A DNA stretch of 54,306 bases from Pseudomonadota bacterium (lineage in GTDB: Bacteria > Pseudomonadota > Gammaproteobacteria > Burkholderiales > Burkholderiaceae_B). Where the stretch lies: NCBI GenBank assembly GCA_023388835.1, contig JAEWFK010000003.1:1-54306 (forward strand). Reading direction: 5' to 3'. How positions within the stretch are numbered: position 1 is the stretch's first letter; each line of letters begins with the position of its first letter. Position numbers and translations under genes: made by a program. Under the pieces are notes generated by a model, which worked only from the letters and a program-made list of their open reading frames with translations, searched no databases and was not told the origin of the DNA. Of the stretch, positions 8,529 through 16,409 are shown piece after piece.

Positions 8529-10217
8529 TTAAGAATCCTGTGGAATCGTAAGCGTCGTGGGATTTTCGCACGAGAGAGCGCTGGTGCCCAGGCGACGCCG
8601 GTCTTCGAGGATCATGGCGGCACCCTTCTCGGCGATCATGATGGTCGGCGAGTTGGTATTGCCGGAGGTAATGGTCGGCATGATGGAGGCATCCACGACG
8701 CGCAGGCCGTCGATTCCATGCACTTTAAGTCGGGCGTCGACGACCGCTTCGTGGTCTCTTCCCATTTTACATGTGCCCACCGGGTGGAAGATGGTGGTGC
8801 CGATGTCCCCCGCCGCCAGTTCGAGGTCGGCCTGTTCCTGCACCTGTGCGCCCGGCCGGAATTCCTCGGGGTGATAGCGGGCGAGAGCCGACTGCGACAT
8901 GATGCGGCGCGTTAAACGTATGCTGTCTGCCGCGACTTTGCGATCTTCAGCAGTGTTCAGGTAATTGCAAAGGATTTCCGGCGCGTCGGCGGCCTGAGGA
9001 CTGCGTATGCGTACGTGCCCGCGGCTGGTAGGCCTGAGATTGCATACTGATGCCGTCATTGCGGGAAAGTTGTGAAGGCCTTCGCCGAAACGATCAAGCG
9101 ACAGCGGCTGTACGTGGTATTCCACATTGGCGCGCTCCTGCGCGAGGTCCGAGCGCGCGAAAGCGCCCAGTTGGGAGGGCGCCATGGTGAGCGGGCCGCG
9201 CTTGCGCAGATAATATTCCAGACCCATGGCCGCCTTTCCCCACAGCGAGCCCACCAGTGTGTTCAGGGTGCGTGCGTTGCGCAGCTTGTAGATCAGGCGC
9301 AGTTGCAGGTGATCTTGCAGATTGCCGCCCACACCATGCAGGTCGCACACCACAGGCAAGCCCAGGCTCGATAGATAACGCCCAGGTCCGACGCCCGAGA
9401 GCTGCAGAAGTTGCGGTGAGCCGACTGCGCCGGCCGCAAGCACCACTTCGCAATGGGCGCGCGCATAATGCGACTCCCCTTCCTGAAGGTAGTGCACCCC
9501 CATGGCGCGGCGCTCGTTGAACTCGATACGCTGCGCATGGGCCCGGGTGGCGATGGTGAGGTTCGGCCGATTCATCACCGGATACAGAAAGGCGCGTGCG
9601 GCGGTCCAGCGCACGCCCCGGCGTTGATTGACTTCAAAATACGCGCAGCCTTCGTTATCGCCTTGATTGAAGTCTTCGATGGCGGGGATGCCGGCCTGCG
9701 CAGCGGCCTGACGGAAGGCGTCGAGTATGTCCCAGGACAGCCGTTGCCGTTCGACCCGCCATTCACCCCCAGACCCATGGAATTCACCGGGTCCGGCGTG
9801 ATGGTCTTCGACCTGCTTGAACAGCGGCAATACATCATGCCAGCCCCAGCCGGGATTGCCTTCAGCCGCCCATCCATCGTAGTCCGCGGCTTGCCCGCGC
9901 ATGTAGATCATGCCGTTGATGGCGGAACTGCCGCCCAGCACCCGCCCGCGCGGATAGCCCAGGACGCGGCCATTGAGGCCGGGATCAGGCGCGGTGGAAT
10001 AGCACCAGTCCGTGCGCTGATTACCGATGCAATAGAGATAGCCTACGGGAATGTGGATCCAGCGCCAGTCGTCGCGGCCGCCGGCCTCGAGCAGCAGGAC
10101 CCGGGTGTCCGGGTCAGCAGAAAGGCGGTTGGCGAGCAGGCAGCCGGCAGATCCGGCCCCCACGATGACGTAGTCGTATTCCGAGCGCCCTGACTCGGGC
10201 ATGCCGGGTTGTCCCAT
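8529..10217 (-). CDS. GMC family FAD-dependent oxidoreductase (choline dehydrogenase-like)
   Basis: Flavoenzyme of 562 aa that oxidises an alcohol to an aldehyde. Visible parts are the FAD Rossmann motif VIVGAGSAGCLLANRLS at residues about 17-33, GMC signature 1 around GGSSAINGMIYMRGQ, signature 2 at GAVGSPQLLQLSGVGP, and the C-terminal active-site block FHPVGTCKMG with His, followed by VVDASIMPTITSGNTNSPT. Choline dehydrogenase is the nearest well-known relative, but no betaine genes (betB, betI) are near, so the substrate is open. The start at 10217 has a strong AAAGGAGG site 7 bases ahead. It lies 43 bp after ubiA and 4 bp before the antiporter. Confidence 0.93.
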   Translation of the reverse strand: MGQPGMPESGRSEYDYVIVGAGSAGCLLANRLSADPDTRVLLLEAGGRDDWRWIHIPVGYLYCIGNQRTDWCYSTAPDPGLNGRVLGYPRGRVLGGSSAINGMIYMRGQAADYDGWAAEGNPGWGWHDVLPLFKQVEDHHAGPGEFHGSGGEWRVERQRLSWDILDAFRQAAAQAGIPAIEDFNQGDNEGCAYFEVNQRRGVRWTAARAFLYPVMNRPNLTIATRAHAQRIEFNERRAMGVHYLQEGESHYARAHCEVVLAAGAVGSPQLLQLSGVGPGRYLSSLGLPVVCDLHGVGGNLQDHLQLRLIYKLRNARTLNTLVGSLWGKAAMGLEYYLRKRGPLTMAPSQLGAFARSDLAQERANVEYHVQPLSLDRFGEGLHNFPAMTASVCNLRPTSRGHVRIRSPQAADAPEILCNYLNTAEDRKVAADSIRLTRRIMSQSALARYHPEEFRPGAQVQEQADLELAAGDIGTTIFHPVGTCKMGRDHEAVVDARLKVHGIDGLRVVDASIMPTITSGNTNSPTIMIAEKGAAMILEDRRRLGTSALSCENPTTLTIPQDS

Positions 10218-10260
10218 GCCGATCCTCCTTTGCGCATTTTTTCTTTTTTGGGAACCAACG

Positions 10261-11223
10261 TTACAACGGCAGGATCGTGCCCGCCATTGCGGCCAATACC
10301 ATCATGACCCCGACCGCCATGTTGGAGCGAAACAGCATGAAACTGCGGTCCGGCCGATGAATGCTGAACACGCACATCTGCCAGACGAAATGGATGGCGA
10401 TGGCGCTCATGACGATGTAATAGGGCCAGTCCATGCGCATGGCAAACCCGGCATAAAGCCAAAGCGCCATTGTGGCGACGTAGAAGCCGCTGATCCACAG
10501 CTTGCCCCGTTCGCGAAACCGCAAAGCGGTGGAATGCAGGCCGAGACGGCGGTCGTCACGCACGTCGACATAGGCGTAAATGGAGTCGTAACCGACCTGC
10601 CACAGCACGGCGCCGAGCCACATGGCCCACGCTCCCGGCGGAACGATGTCTCGCGTGTCCGACCAGGCCATGAGCATCCCCCAGTTGAAAGCAATGCCCA
10701 GCACGATCTGCGGCCAATTCGTGAAACGCTTGCACAGGGGGTAGATGATGACAATGGGGACGAGTATCACCGCCAGCCAGCGGCTGTATTCATTGATCGC
10801 CAGCAGCAGCAAGGCGCACAGGCACAGTTGCGCGAAGACGAACCATAGCGCATTGCGCAGACTCAGCTGGCCGCTGGTGAGCGGCCGAAAACGCGTGCGC
10901 TCGACTTTGCTGTCAATGTCGCGATCGAAGATGTCGTTGAAGCAGCAGCCCACGCCGCGCATCAAGAACGCACCCAGACAGAAAATGAACAAGCGCCAAA
11001 GGGTGGGCAGGCCGTCGGCGGCCTGCACCAGCGCCGCCACCGTGGGCAGCAGCGTGAGCCAGGTTCCGACCGGCCGGTCGAGCCGGCACAGGCGCGCGTA
11101 GGGGCCCCAGGAACGAGGCAGCCAGCGATCCACCCAGTCGTCCGGCCGCATGTCGGCCAGATCGGGTACGGGGGGTCGGCTGTCTGCGTAGCGGCTGTTT
11201 TCGGAGGGAGACGCCTGGCTCAT
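10261..11223 (-). CDS. ubiA: 4-hydroxybenzoate octaprenyltransferase
   Basis: Integral membrane prenyltransferase that joins 4-hydroxybenzoate to the polyprenyl diphosphate side chain in ubiquinone synthesis. 320 aa, slightly longer than E. coli UbiA because of a polar N-terminal extension of about 35 residues. The first Asp-rich motif is NDIFDRDIDSKVERTRFRPL and the second is YVDVRDDRRLGLHSTAL, both on cytosolic loops binding Mg-diphosphate. Eight or nine hydrophobic helices are visible. It follows an aminotransferase gene by 41 bp. No ubiC is nearby. The start at 11223 fits the family but the exact N-terminus is uncertain. Confidence 0.95.
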   Translation of the reverse strand: MSQASPSENSRYADSRPPVPDLADMRPDDWVDRWLPRSWGPYARLCRLDRPVGTWLTLLPTVAALVQAADGLPTLWRLFIFCLGAFLMRGVGCCFNDIFDRDIDSKVERTRFRPLTSGQLSLRNALWFVFAQLCLCALLLLAINEYSRWLAVILVPIVIIYPLCKRFTNWPQIVLGIAFNWGMLMAWSDTRDIVPPGAWAMWLGAVLWQVGYDSIYAYVDVRDDRRLGLHSTALRFRERGKLWISGFYVATMALWLYAGFAMRMDWPYYIVMSAIAIHFVWQMCVFSIHRPDRSFMLFRSNMAVGVMMVLAAMAGTILPL

Positions 11224-11264
11224 GGGTTTACGGTGTGCATCGTCCGCATGTAGCGGAAAGCGTG

Positions 11265-12458
11265 TCAGCCCTCACGGATGAGCTCGCCCAGAATTGCAAT
11301 GCCTTCGCGAATTCTTTCCTCGGAGACCGTCACAAAGCTCAGGCGCATGGTGTTTGCCTTGCCCTTGCCCGCATAGAAGGGCGCACCCGGCACGAAGGCG
11401 ACCTTGCGTGCAATGGCACGTTCCAGGAGCTGGCCGCCGTCCAGGTGTTCCGGCAGTGTCACCCAGACGAACATGCCGCCTTCCGGGCGATTCCACGACG
11501 CCGTCTTGGGAAAGTGTTCGTCCATGGCGTCGAGCATATAGCCGCACTGGCGCCGGTAGAGCTCGCGGACGGTGGGAAGGTGCCTGTCGAGAAAGCCGTC
11601 TTTGATGGTTTCATAGACGGCCATCTGCGAGACCGTGGCGGTATGCAGATCGGTCGCCTGCTTGATCTGCACGAGCTTGGCGATGATGGGCCGGGGCGCG
11701 ACGATGTAGCCCAGGCGCAGACCGGGCGCCAGCACTTTCGAGAACGTGCCAAGGCGAACGACGGTGGCGCCCACCTTGCGCCCCAGCTGCAGCAGGCCGG
11801 GCAAGGGTTCGCCCGCATAGCGCAGCTCGCCGTAGGGGTCGTCTTCGATGATGGGAAGCTGGAGGGCTGCACAACGCTCCACGAGTGCTTGGCGGCGCTG
11901 CAGGTTCAGCGACACGCCGGTCGGATTCTGGAAGTTGGGCAAGGCATAGAGAAAGCGTGCGCCTGCGGCTGCCGCTTCGGTAATGCGTTCGGGAATCAGG
12001 CCGCCCTCATCGGTGGGGACGGACGCGTATTCGGGCTCGAACAGGGAAAATGACTGCAGCGCGCCGAGATAGCTGGGAGCTTCGACCAGTACTTTGCTGC
12101 CCGGATCGATGAACAGCTTGCCCAGCATGTCGAGCGCTTGCTGCGAGCCCGATACGATCATCACTTCGTCGAGCGAGACATCGGCGCCCTGGCGTTTGAA
12201 GTCGTCGGCCACCCATTGGCGCAGCGGTGTGTACCCTTCGGTTGGACCGTACTGCAGCGCTGCCTTGCCGTTCTGTTGCAGCACGCGGTCAAATGCGGCG
12301 TTGATCTCGGCCACCGGAAAACCGCCGGGTGCCGGCAGACCGCCCGCAAAGGAAATGATTTCGGGCCGCTCAGTGACCTTAAGGATCTCTCGAATGGTGG
12401 AACTGGTGAGCTGCTGCGCACGCTGCGAAAAAGTATACGGAAGGGAGTACGAATCCAT
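11265..12458 (-). CDS. PLP-dependent aminotransferase, LysN/Aro8-like (fold type I)
   Basis: 397 aa cytosolic transaminase of the 2-aminoadipate/aromatic aminotransferase (LysN, Aro8) or MocR-catalytic-domain type, without a DNA-binding domain. Typical blocks are ISFAGGLPAPGGFP, the QQALDMLGKLFIDPG region, PNFQNPTGVSL with the Asn that contacts PLP, EDDPYGELRY with the Asp contacting the pyridine N, and GTFSKVLAPGLRLGYIVAP with the Schiff-base Lys. The ATG at 12458 (MDSYSLPYTFSQRAQ) is preferred over the one at 12539, whose extra residues are not family-like; the ribosome site is weak in both cases. Substrate preference cannot be read from sequence. Confidence 0.9.
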   Translation of the reverse strand: MDSYSLPYTFSQRAQQLTSSTIREILKVTERPEIISFAGGLPAPGGFPVAEINAAFDRVLQQNGKAALQYGPTEGYTPLRQWVADDFKRQGADVSLDEVMIVSGSQQALDMLGKLFIDPGSKVLVEAPSYLGALQSFSLFEPEYASVPTDEGGLIPERITEAAAAGARFLYALPNFQNPTGVSLNLQRRQALVERCAALQLPIIEDDPYGELRYAGEPLPGLLQLGRKVGATVVRLGTFSKVLAPGLRLGYIVAPRPIIAKLVQIKQATDLHTATVSQMAVYETIKDGFLDRHLPTVRELYRRQCGYMLDAMDEHFPKTASWNRPEGGMFVWVTLPEHLDGGQLLERAIARKVAFVPGAPFYAGKGKANTMRLSFVTVSEERIREGIAILGELIREG

Positions 12459-12551
12459 GATCGAGGAATCCAGAAAAAGAACGGAATCCTTTAGATTACC
12501 AAAACTGGTAGAAAATGGGGTCCTGCCATGATTTTTCACATGGTGATCGTG

Positions 12552-12581
12552 ACGGGGCCCCGTCTAGTGGCCCGGCCCCGT
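12552..12581. terminator. GC-rich hairpin between two aminotransferase genes
   Basis: ACGGGGCC (12552-12559) pairs perfectly with GGCCCCGT (12574-12581). A T-rich tail (TTTATTTA) follows on the plus strand, but the genes on both sides are read on the minus strand, where no T-run follows the stem. It lies 5 bp past the tyrB stop, so it may stabilise the 3' end or weakly terminate tyrB. Confidence 0.35.
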
Positions 12582-12585
12582 TTAT

Positions 12586-13776
12586 TTACAGGACGTCGGC
12601 CAGGGCGTCGGTAAAGTGGCCGACGTTCGAGGTATTCAGGCCGGGCACGGCCACGCGGCCAGAGTCGATGATGTATACGCCATGCCGCTCCCGCAGAGCG
12701 AGCAATTGATCTTTTGAAAGACCACTATAGGTGAACATGCCTTGCTGGCGAATGAAGTAGTCGGCATCGTAGTCCGGCAGCTTGGCAGCCAGTTGTTCAT
12801 GGACCAGCCTGCGCATCTGTGTCATGCGTTCGCGCATCGCCGCGACCTCGTCCAGCCATTGCGCATGCAGGGCCGTATCGTTCAACACGCCGGCCACAAC
12901 GTGTCCGCCATGCCAGGGCGCGCTGGAATAAATGCGCCGCACAATGGCCTTGAGCTGACCCAATACGAGCTCGGCTTCCCCTTCGGAAGAGCAGACAACG
13001 GACAGCCCCCCGCAGCGCTCGCCATAGATCGACAGGTTCTTGGAGAAAGAATTCGCCACCAGCACGGTGAACCCGGCGTCTGCCATCGCCCGCACCGCGT
13101 AGGCATCTTCGTCCATGCCCTCTCCCAGGCCCTGGTAGGCGAGATCCAGAAAGGGAATGAGCCCGCGCTGCTGCAAAACGGTGATGACTTCTTCCCATTG
13201 ATCGCGAGACAGGTCGACGCCGGTCGGATTATGGCAGCAGGGGTGCAGCAGCACGATGCTGCGTGCGGGCAGCCCGGACAGGCAACGTATCATGGCATCA
13301 AAGGCCAGACCTTTGGTTTCCGGGTCGTAATACGGGTAGCTGCGCGTGCGGACGCCTGCCCCGCCAAAAATGGCGTGGTGATTGTCCCAGGCGGGGTCGC
13401 TGATCCAGATGTCGCTTTCCGGATAGGCGGCGTGAAGAAGATCGGCACCCACCTTCAACGCACCGGTGCCCCCCAATGTCTGAATGGTGGCCACCCTGCC
13501 CTGCGCAACCGCTTGGCTGTCGATGCCGAAGACCACGCGCTGCACGGCGCTGCGATAAGAGGCCAGGCCTTCCATGGGCAGGTAGACGCGAGGCGTGCTG
13601 TTTGCTGCCAGGTCGGCTTCAACGGCCGCTACCGACGACAAGACCGGAATGCGGCCGGCATCGTCGTAATAGAGGCCGATCGTGAGATTGATCTTGTTCG
13701 GATGTGTATTCCGATGAAAGGCGTCATTCAAGCCGAAGATCGGATCGCCGGCATACTTCTGGAGGTGCTCGAACAT
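12586..13776 (-). CDS. tyrB: Aromatic/aspartate amino acid aminotransferase (TyrB/AspC type)
   Basis: 396 aa homodimeric class I transaminase that moves amino groups between aromatic amino acids or aspartate and 2-oxoglutarate. Family marks are FEHLQKYAGDPIFGLNDAF at the start, LHPCCHNPTGVDLSRDQW, FLDLAYQGLG, and the PLP Lys in NSFSKNLSIYGERCGGLSVV. The ATG at 13776 matches family beginnings; the longer frame to 13854 adds unrelated residues. No good Shine-Dalgarno precedes the ATG. It is divergent from the 2OG oxygenase gene, with a 104-bp shared upstream region that holds a strong inverted repeat. Whether it prefers Tyr/Phe or Asp is not decidable by eye. Confidence 0.92.
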   Translation of the reverse strand: MFEHLQKYAGDPIFGLNDAFHRNTHPNKINLTIGLYYDDAGRIPVLSSVAAVEADLAANSTPRVYLPMEGLASYRSAVQRVVFGIDSQAVAQGRVATIQTLGGTGALKVGADLLHAAYPESDIWISDPAWDNHHAIFGGAGVRTRSYPYYDPETKGLAFDAMIRCLSGLPARSIVLLHPCCHNPTGVDLSRDQWEEVITVLQQRGLIPFLDLAYQGLGEGMDEDAYAVRAMADAGFTVLVANSFSKNLSIYGERCGGLSVVCSSEGEAELVLGQLKAIVRRIYSSAPWHGGHVVAGVLNDTALHAQWLDEVAAMRERMTQMRRLVHEQLAAKLPDYDADYFIRQQGMFTYSGLSKDQLLALRERHGVYIIDSGRVAVPGLNTSNVGHFTDALADVL

Positions 13777-13803
13777 GGTGGAGGCCCGTCTGAATACGAA
13801 AAG

Positions 13804-13840
13804 CCGGCACGTCGCCCAGGCTATCCAGGCAGCGTGCCGG
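13804..13840 (-). promoter_or_regulatory. Leader hairpin upstream of tyrB
   Basis: CCGGCACG (13804-13811) and CGTGCCGG (13833-13840) are perfect inverted repeats with a 21-base spacer that contains a direct repeat, CCAGGC-TAT-CCAGGC. On the minus strand the stem ends 27 bp before the tyrB ATG and is followed by CTTTTCG. It could be an attenuator-like leader hairpin or an operator in the divergent region. Function is inferred. Confidence 0.4.
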
Positions 13841-13880
13841 TTCATTAAAATCACTGCCCCCCATTATAAGGACATGGACC

Positions 13881-14561
13881 ATGCCTGAGCGCGAGTTCGA
13901 AGCCCTGTTTCGCCAGCTGGCGGAGCAGGGCTTTACCATGATGGACGGCCAGCTCCCCGCCGACCTGATCGATGATTTATACAAAGAGGGACTCCAAGCC
14001 TGGCAAAGCGGCGCCTTCGACGAAGCCCGGGTAGGACCGGCCCAACAGTTGCGCCGGGTCCCGGCCATCCGCGGAGACAGCATCCATTGGATCGACGCCG
14101 GCAGAGGCATGGCCGCGCAGAAGCGTTTCCTGGAATGGTCGGAAGACCTCAGGCAGGCGCTCAATGAGTATTTCTATCTCGGCCTGCAACGCTCGGAATT
14201 CCACTACGCCCGTTACGGCTCGGGCCAAGGCTACGCCCGCCACATGGACCAGCACCGTGGGCAACCCCATCGCCGCATCACACTGATCCTCTACCTTACG
14301 CCCGACCGCCAGCCCGGAGACGGCGGCGAACTCTGCCTATACCACCCAGAAGCGCCCGAACGGGAGTGGCAGCGCATCGCACCGGAGCGCGGTCGGCTGG
14401 TCCTTTTCCGAAGCGAGCTGCTGCCCCATGCCGTGCTGCCAGCACACCGGCCCCGCTGGAGCCTGACAGGCTGGTTTCGGAACGATCAGTTGCTCTCCAG
14501 ATGCTTGCCAAACCAGGCCAGCGCCCGCTTCCAGCCGTCCTTCGCCGCTTCTTCCCGATAG
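13881..14561 (+). CDS. 2-oxoglutarate/Fe(II)-dependent dioxygenase (prolyl 4-hydroxylase fold)
   Basis: 226 aa soluble enzyme with the double-stranded beta-helix of the P4Hc family. The iron triad is visible as His121 and Asp123 in ARHMDQHR and His183 in LPHAVL, and Arg192 in PRWSLTGWF is the likely 2-oxoglutarate anchor. The block LILYLTPDRQPGDGGEL is typical. The substrate is unknown: relatives hydroxylate peptides, amino acids or small molecules. AAGGAC lies about 9 bases before the ATG. The last 76 bp overlap the 3' end of the convergent dienelactone hydrolase gene, so coding runs on both strands there. It has no obvious operon partner. Confidence 0.88.
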   Translation: MPEREFEALFRQLAEQGFTMMDGQLPADLIDDLYKEGLQAWQSGAFDEARVGPAQQLRRVPAIRGDSIHWIDAGRGMAAQKRFLEWSEDLRQALNEYFYLGLQRSEFHYARYGSGQGYARHMDQHRGQPHRRITLILYLTPDRQPGDGGELCLYHPEAPEREWQRIAPERGRLVLFRSELLPHAVLPAHRPRWSLTGWFRNDQLLSRCLPNQASARFQPSFAASSR

Positions 14562-15439
14562 CTGGGCCGATAATCCGCATGAAAGGCATGCGGGGCGTCG
14601 GGATAGACGATGAATTCCGACGCCTTGGCCGCATCGCTGCCCTTGGCCAGGGCGGCTTTCATCTTTTCCACGGTGTCCAGAGGAATGCCGCTATCCTGCC
14701 CGCCGTAAAGCCCGAGCACAGGCGCGTTGATGTCGGCGACGACGCCGATAGGCTGCTTGGGGCGCAGCTCGTCGGCCTCCCCCACCAGACGGCCGTACCA
14801 AGCGACGCCGGCCTTCAGCCTAGGGTTGTGCGCGGCATACAGCCATACGATTCGGCCGCCCCAGCAAAAGCCGGTGATCCCCAGGCGATTGGCATTCCCG
14901 CCATTCTTTCCCGCCCAGGCGACGGTCGCATCGAGATCCGCCATCGCCTGTTTGTCGGGCACCTTGCTGACGACTTCGCTCATTAGGCGCGGAATCTCGG
15001 TATATCGCTTCGGATCGCCCTGGCGCACAAACATCTCCGGCGCGATTGCCATATAGCCTTCCCTCGCCAGGCGGCGGCAGACGTCCTGTATGTATTCGTG
15101 CACCCCGAAGATTTCCTGGATGACCAAGATCACCGCCACGCCGGTCTTCCCTTCGGGCATGGCCCGATAGGCGGGGATGGAGCCCCCTTCCACCGGGATG
15201 CGCACTTCGCCTGCGGTCAGTCCGCCGCCTTCGGTCTTGACGGCGGTCTCTGCCGTCGCCGGGCCGGCCGCGGCGGCAAAGCCGGCAGCCAGTGAAGTGA
15301 CAAGAAAACCTCGCCGGTTCAGATGCAAGGGCGGCATGAGACTGTCATAGTCCGCGTCAAACGGGGCCGGCTGGGTCGCCTGCGAGTCCAGTTCTGCGTC
15401 GTCGAGCATGGGGCCGGTTGCGTGCGTGTTGCGTTCCAT
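14486..15439 (-). CDS. Tat-exported dienelactone hydrolase family protein
   Basis: 317 aa alpha/beta-hydrolase. The triad is Cys192 in GFCWGGRIVW, Asp249 in GLYGGQDSG and His284 in DAPHAFHADY, as in carboxymethylenebutenolidase. Unlike the cytosolic enzyme it carries a twin-arginine signal, LNRRGFLVTSLAAGFAAAAG at about residues 40-59 with an AxA cleavage site near 63, so it probably acts in the periplasm. An unusually long acidic stretch of about 40 residues precedes the twin Arg; the start at 15439 is supported by GGAG 6 bases upstream. Its 3' end overlaps the oxygenase gene by 76 bp. No aromatic-catabolism genes are near, so the natural ester is unknown. Confidence 0.9.
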   Translation of the reverse strand: MERNTHATGPMLDDAELDSQATQPAPFDADYDSLMPPLHLNRRGFLVTSLAAGFAAAAGPATAETAVKTEGGGLTAGEVRIPVEGGSIPAYRAMPEGKTGVAVILVIQEIFGVHEYIQDVCRRLAREGYMAIAPEMFVRQGDPKRYTEIPRLMSEVVSKVPDKQAMADLDATVAWAGKNGGNANRLGITGFCWGGRIVWLYAAHNPRLKAGVAWYGRLVGEADELRPKQPIGVVADINAPVLGLYGGQDSGIPLDTVEKMKAALAKGSDAAKASEFIVYPDAPHAFHADYRPSYREEAAKDGWKRALAWFGKHLESN

Positions 15440-15639
15440 CGGCGTCTCCTTCGTTCATTGGAGTGAGTAGAGCCTGCTTGATGATTATTCCCAAAGCCGA
15501 AGGCTGCGACAAGGAAGAACGCGCTCATCCCCGCTACACCCGACTACAAAAAGAACACGCTCAGCCCGCCACAGGAAGATGTCCGACAGGTACGGGGATT
15601 GCCGTATGCATGGTCGTTTCCCAACCTAGGATGCTCTCC

Positions 15640-16275
15640 ATGAAGATTTCGATTCCCTTACTGAGCACGGCCGTCGGGCTCACTCTCATGCACGGCGCCA
15701 TCGCCGCAGATCTGTCCAATAGCGATGAACGTTTCCTGCGCAAGGCGGGAGAAAGCGGCATGCTGGAAATGCAGGCCAGCGAGCTGGCCCAGCAAAAAAG
15801 CCAGCATCCCGAGATCAAACGTTATGCGGAACTCATGATCAAGGATCACAGCGCTGCCGACAAGGAACTGAAGGCGCTGGCCAAGTCCAAGGGGTTTCAG
15901 CTGCCCGTGGAACTGGAGCGCGGCAAGAAGCGCCTGATGGAAGACTTGCGACAGCTGGATGGCCCCAGCTTCGATGAAGAATACGCCGACGAAATCGCCG
16001 TGGACGCCCACGAGGACGCCGTCGAACTGTTCGAAGACGCGGCTGACGATGCCGACGACGCGGATATCAAGGCCTTTGCCGCGAAGACGCTGCCCGTCTT
16101 GCAGAAGCACCTGGACATGGGCCGCGAGCTGGAAGACATGATCGACGATGAGGACCGCGGCGACCGCGGTGATCGTCGTACCGGCCGTGATCAGCCTGCG
16201 GCGCCCCAGGCGGCACCCACCAAGGAAGGCACTGTCGTCGTGCCCGGCACGACACCCGGCGTCGGCACCAAATAA
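15640..16275 (+). CDS. DUF4142 domain-containing secreted protein
   Basis: 211 aa. A Sec signal peptide of about 22 residues (MKISIPLLSTAVGLTLMHGA, cut near AIAAD) is followed by a helical, ferritin-like DUF4142 domain with the block LRKAGESGMLEMQASELAQQ and YAELMIKDHSAADKEL. The second half is very rich in Asp and Glu, then a Pro/Ala/Thr tail. Function of the family is unknown; it is often linked to envelope stress. The ATG at 15640 is chosen because it begins the signal peptide and has AGGA 6 bases upstream. It stands alone: a 200-bp gap separates it from the divergent hydrolase, and a strong terminator follows. Confidence 0.88.
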   Translation: MKISIPLLSTAVGLTLMHGAIAADLSNSDERFLRKAGESGMLEMQASELAQQKSQHPEIKRYAELMIKDHSAADKELKALAKSKGFQLPVELERGKKRLMEDLRQLDGPSFDEEYADEIAVDAHEDAVELFEDAADDADDADIKAFAAKTLPVLQKHLDMGRELEDMIDDEDRGDRGDRRTGRDQPAAPQAAPTKEGTVVVPGTTPGVGTK

Positions 16276-16284
16276 AGCGGTTCG

Positions 16285-16310
16285 GCCCAGCCGTCCCTGG
16301 ACGGCTGGGC
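16285..16310 (+). terminator. Rho-independent terminator after the DUF4142 gene
   Basis: GCCCAGCCGTCC and GGACGGCTGGGC form a perfect 12-bp stem around a CT centre, starting 10 bp after the stop codon. The tail TATTTACACTCTTTC is only partly T-rich. Confidence 0.75.
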
Positions 16311-16409
16311 TATTTACACTCTTTCGGGGTGCTGCATAGTTAACAATTAGATACTGCTGCCGTTATTGAGCTTTTGCCTCTGTTTCTGCCGACTCTTTTA
16401 GGATTTTTG

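Noticed and set aside
16374..16409. TTG start for the chemotaxis receptor
   Set aside because: The GTG at 16410 has a better-placed AGGA site and gives the usual receptor N-terminus.
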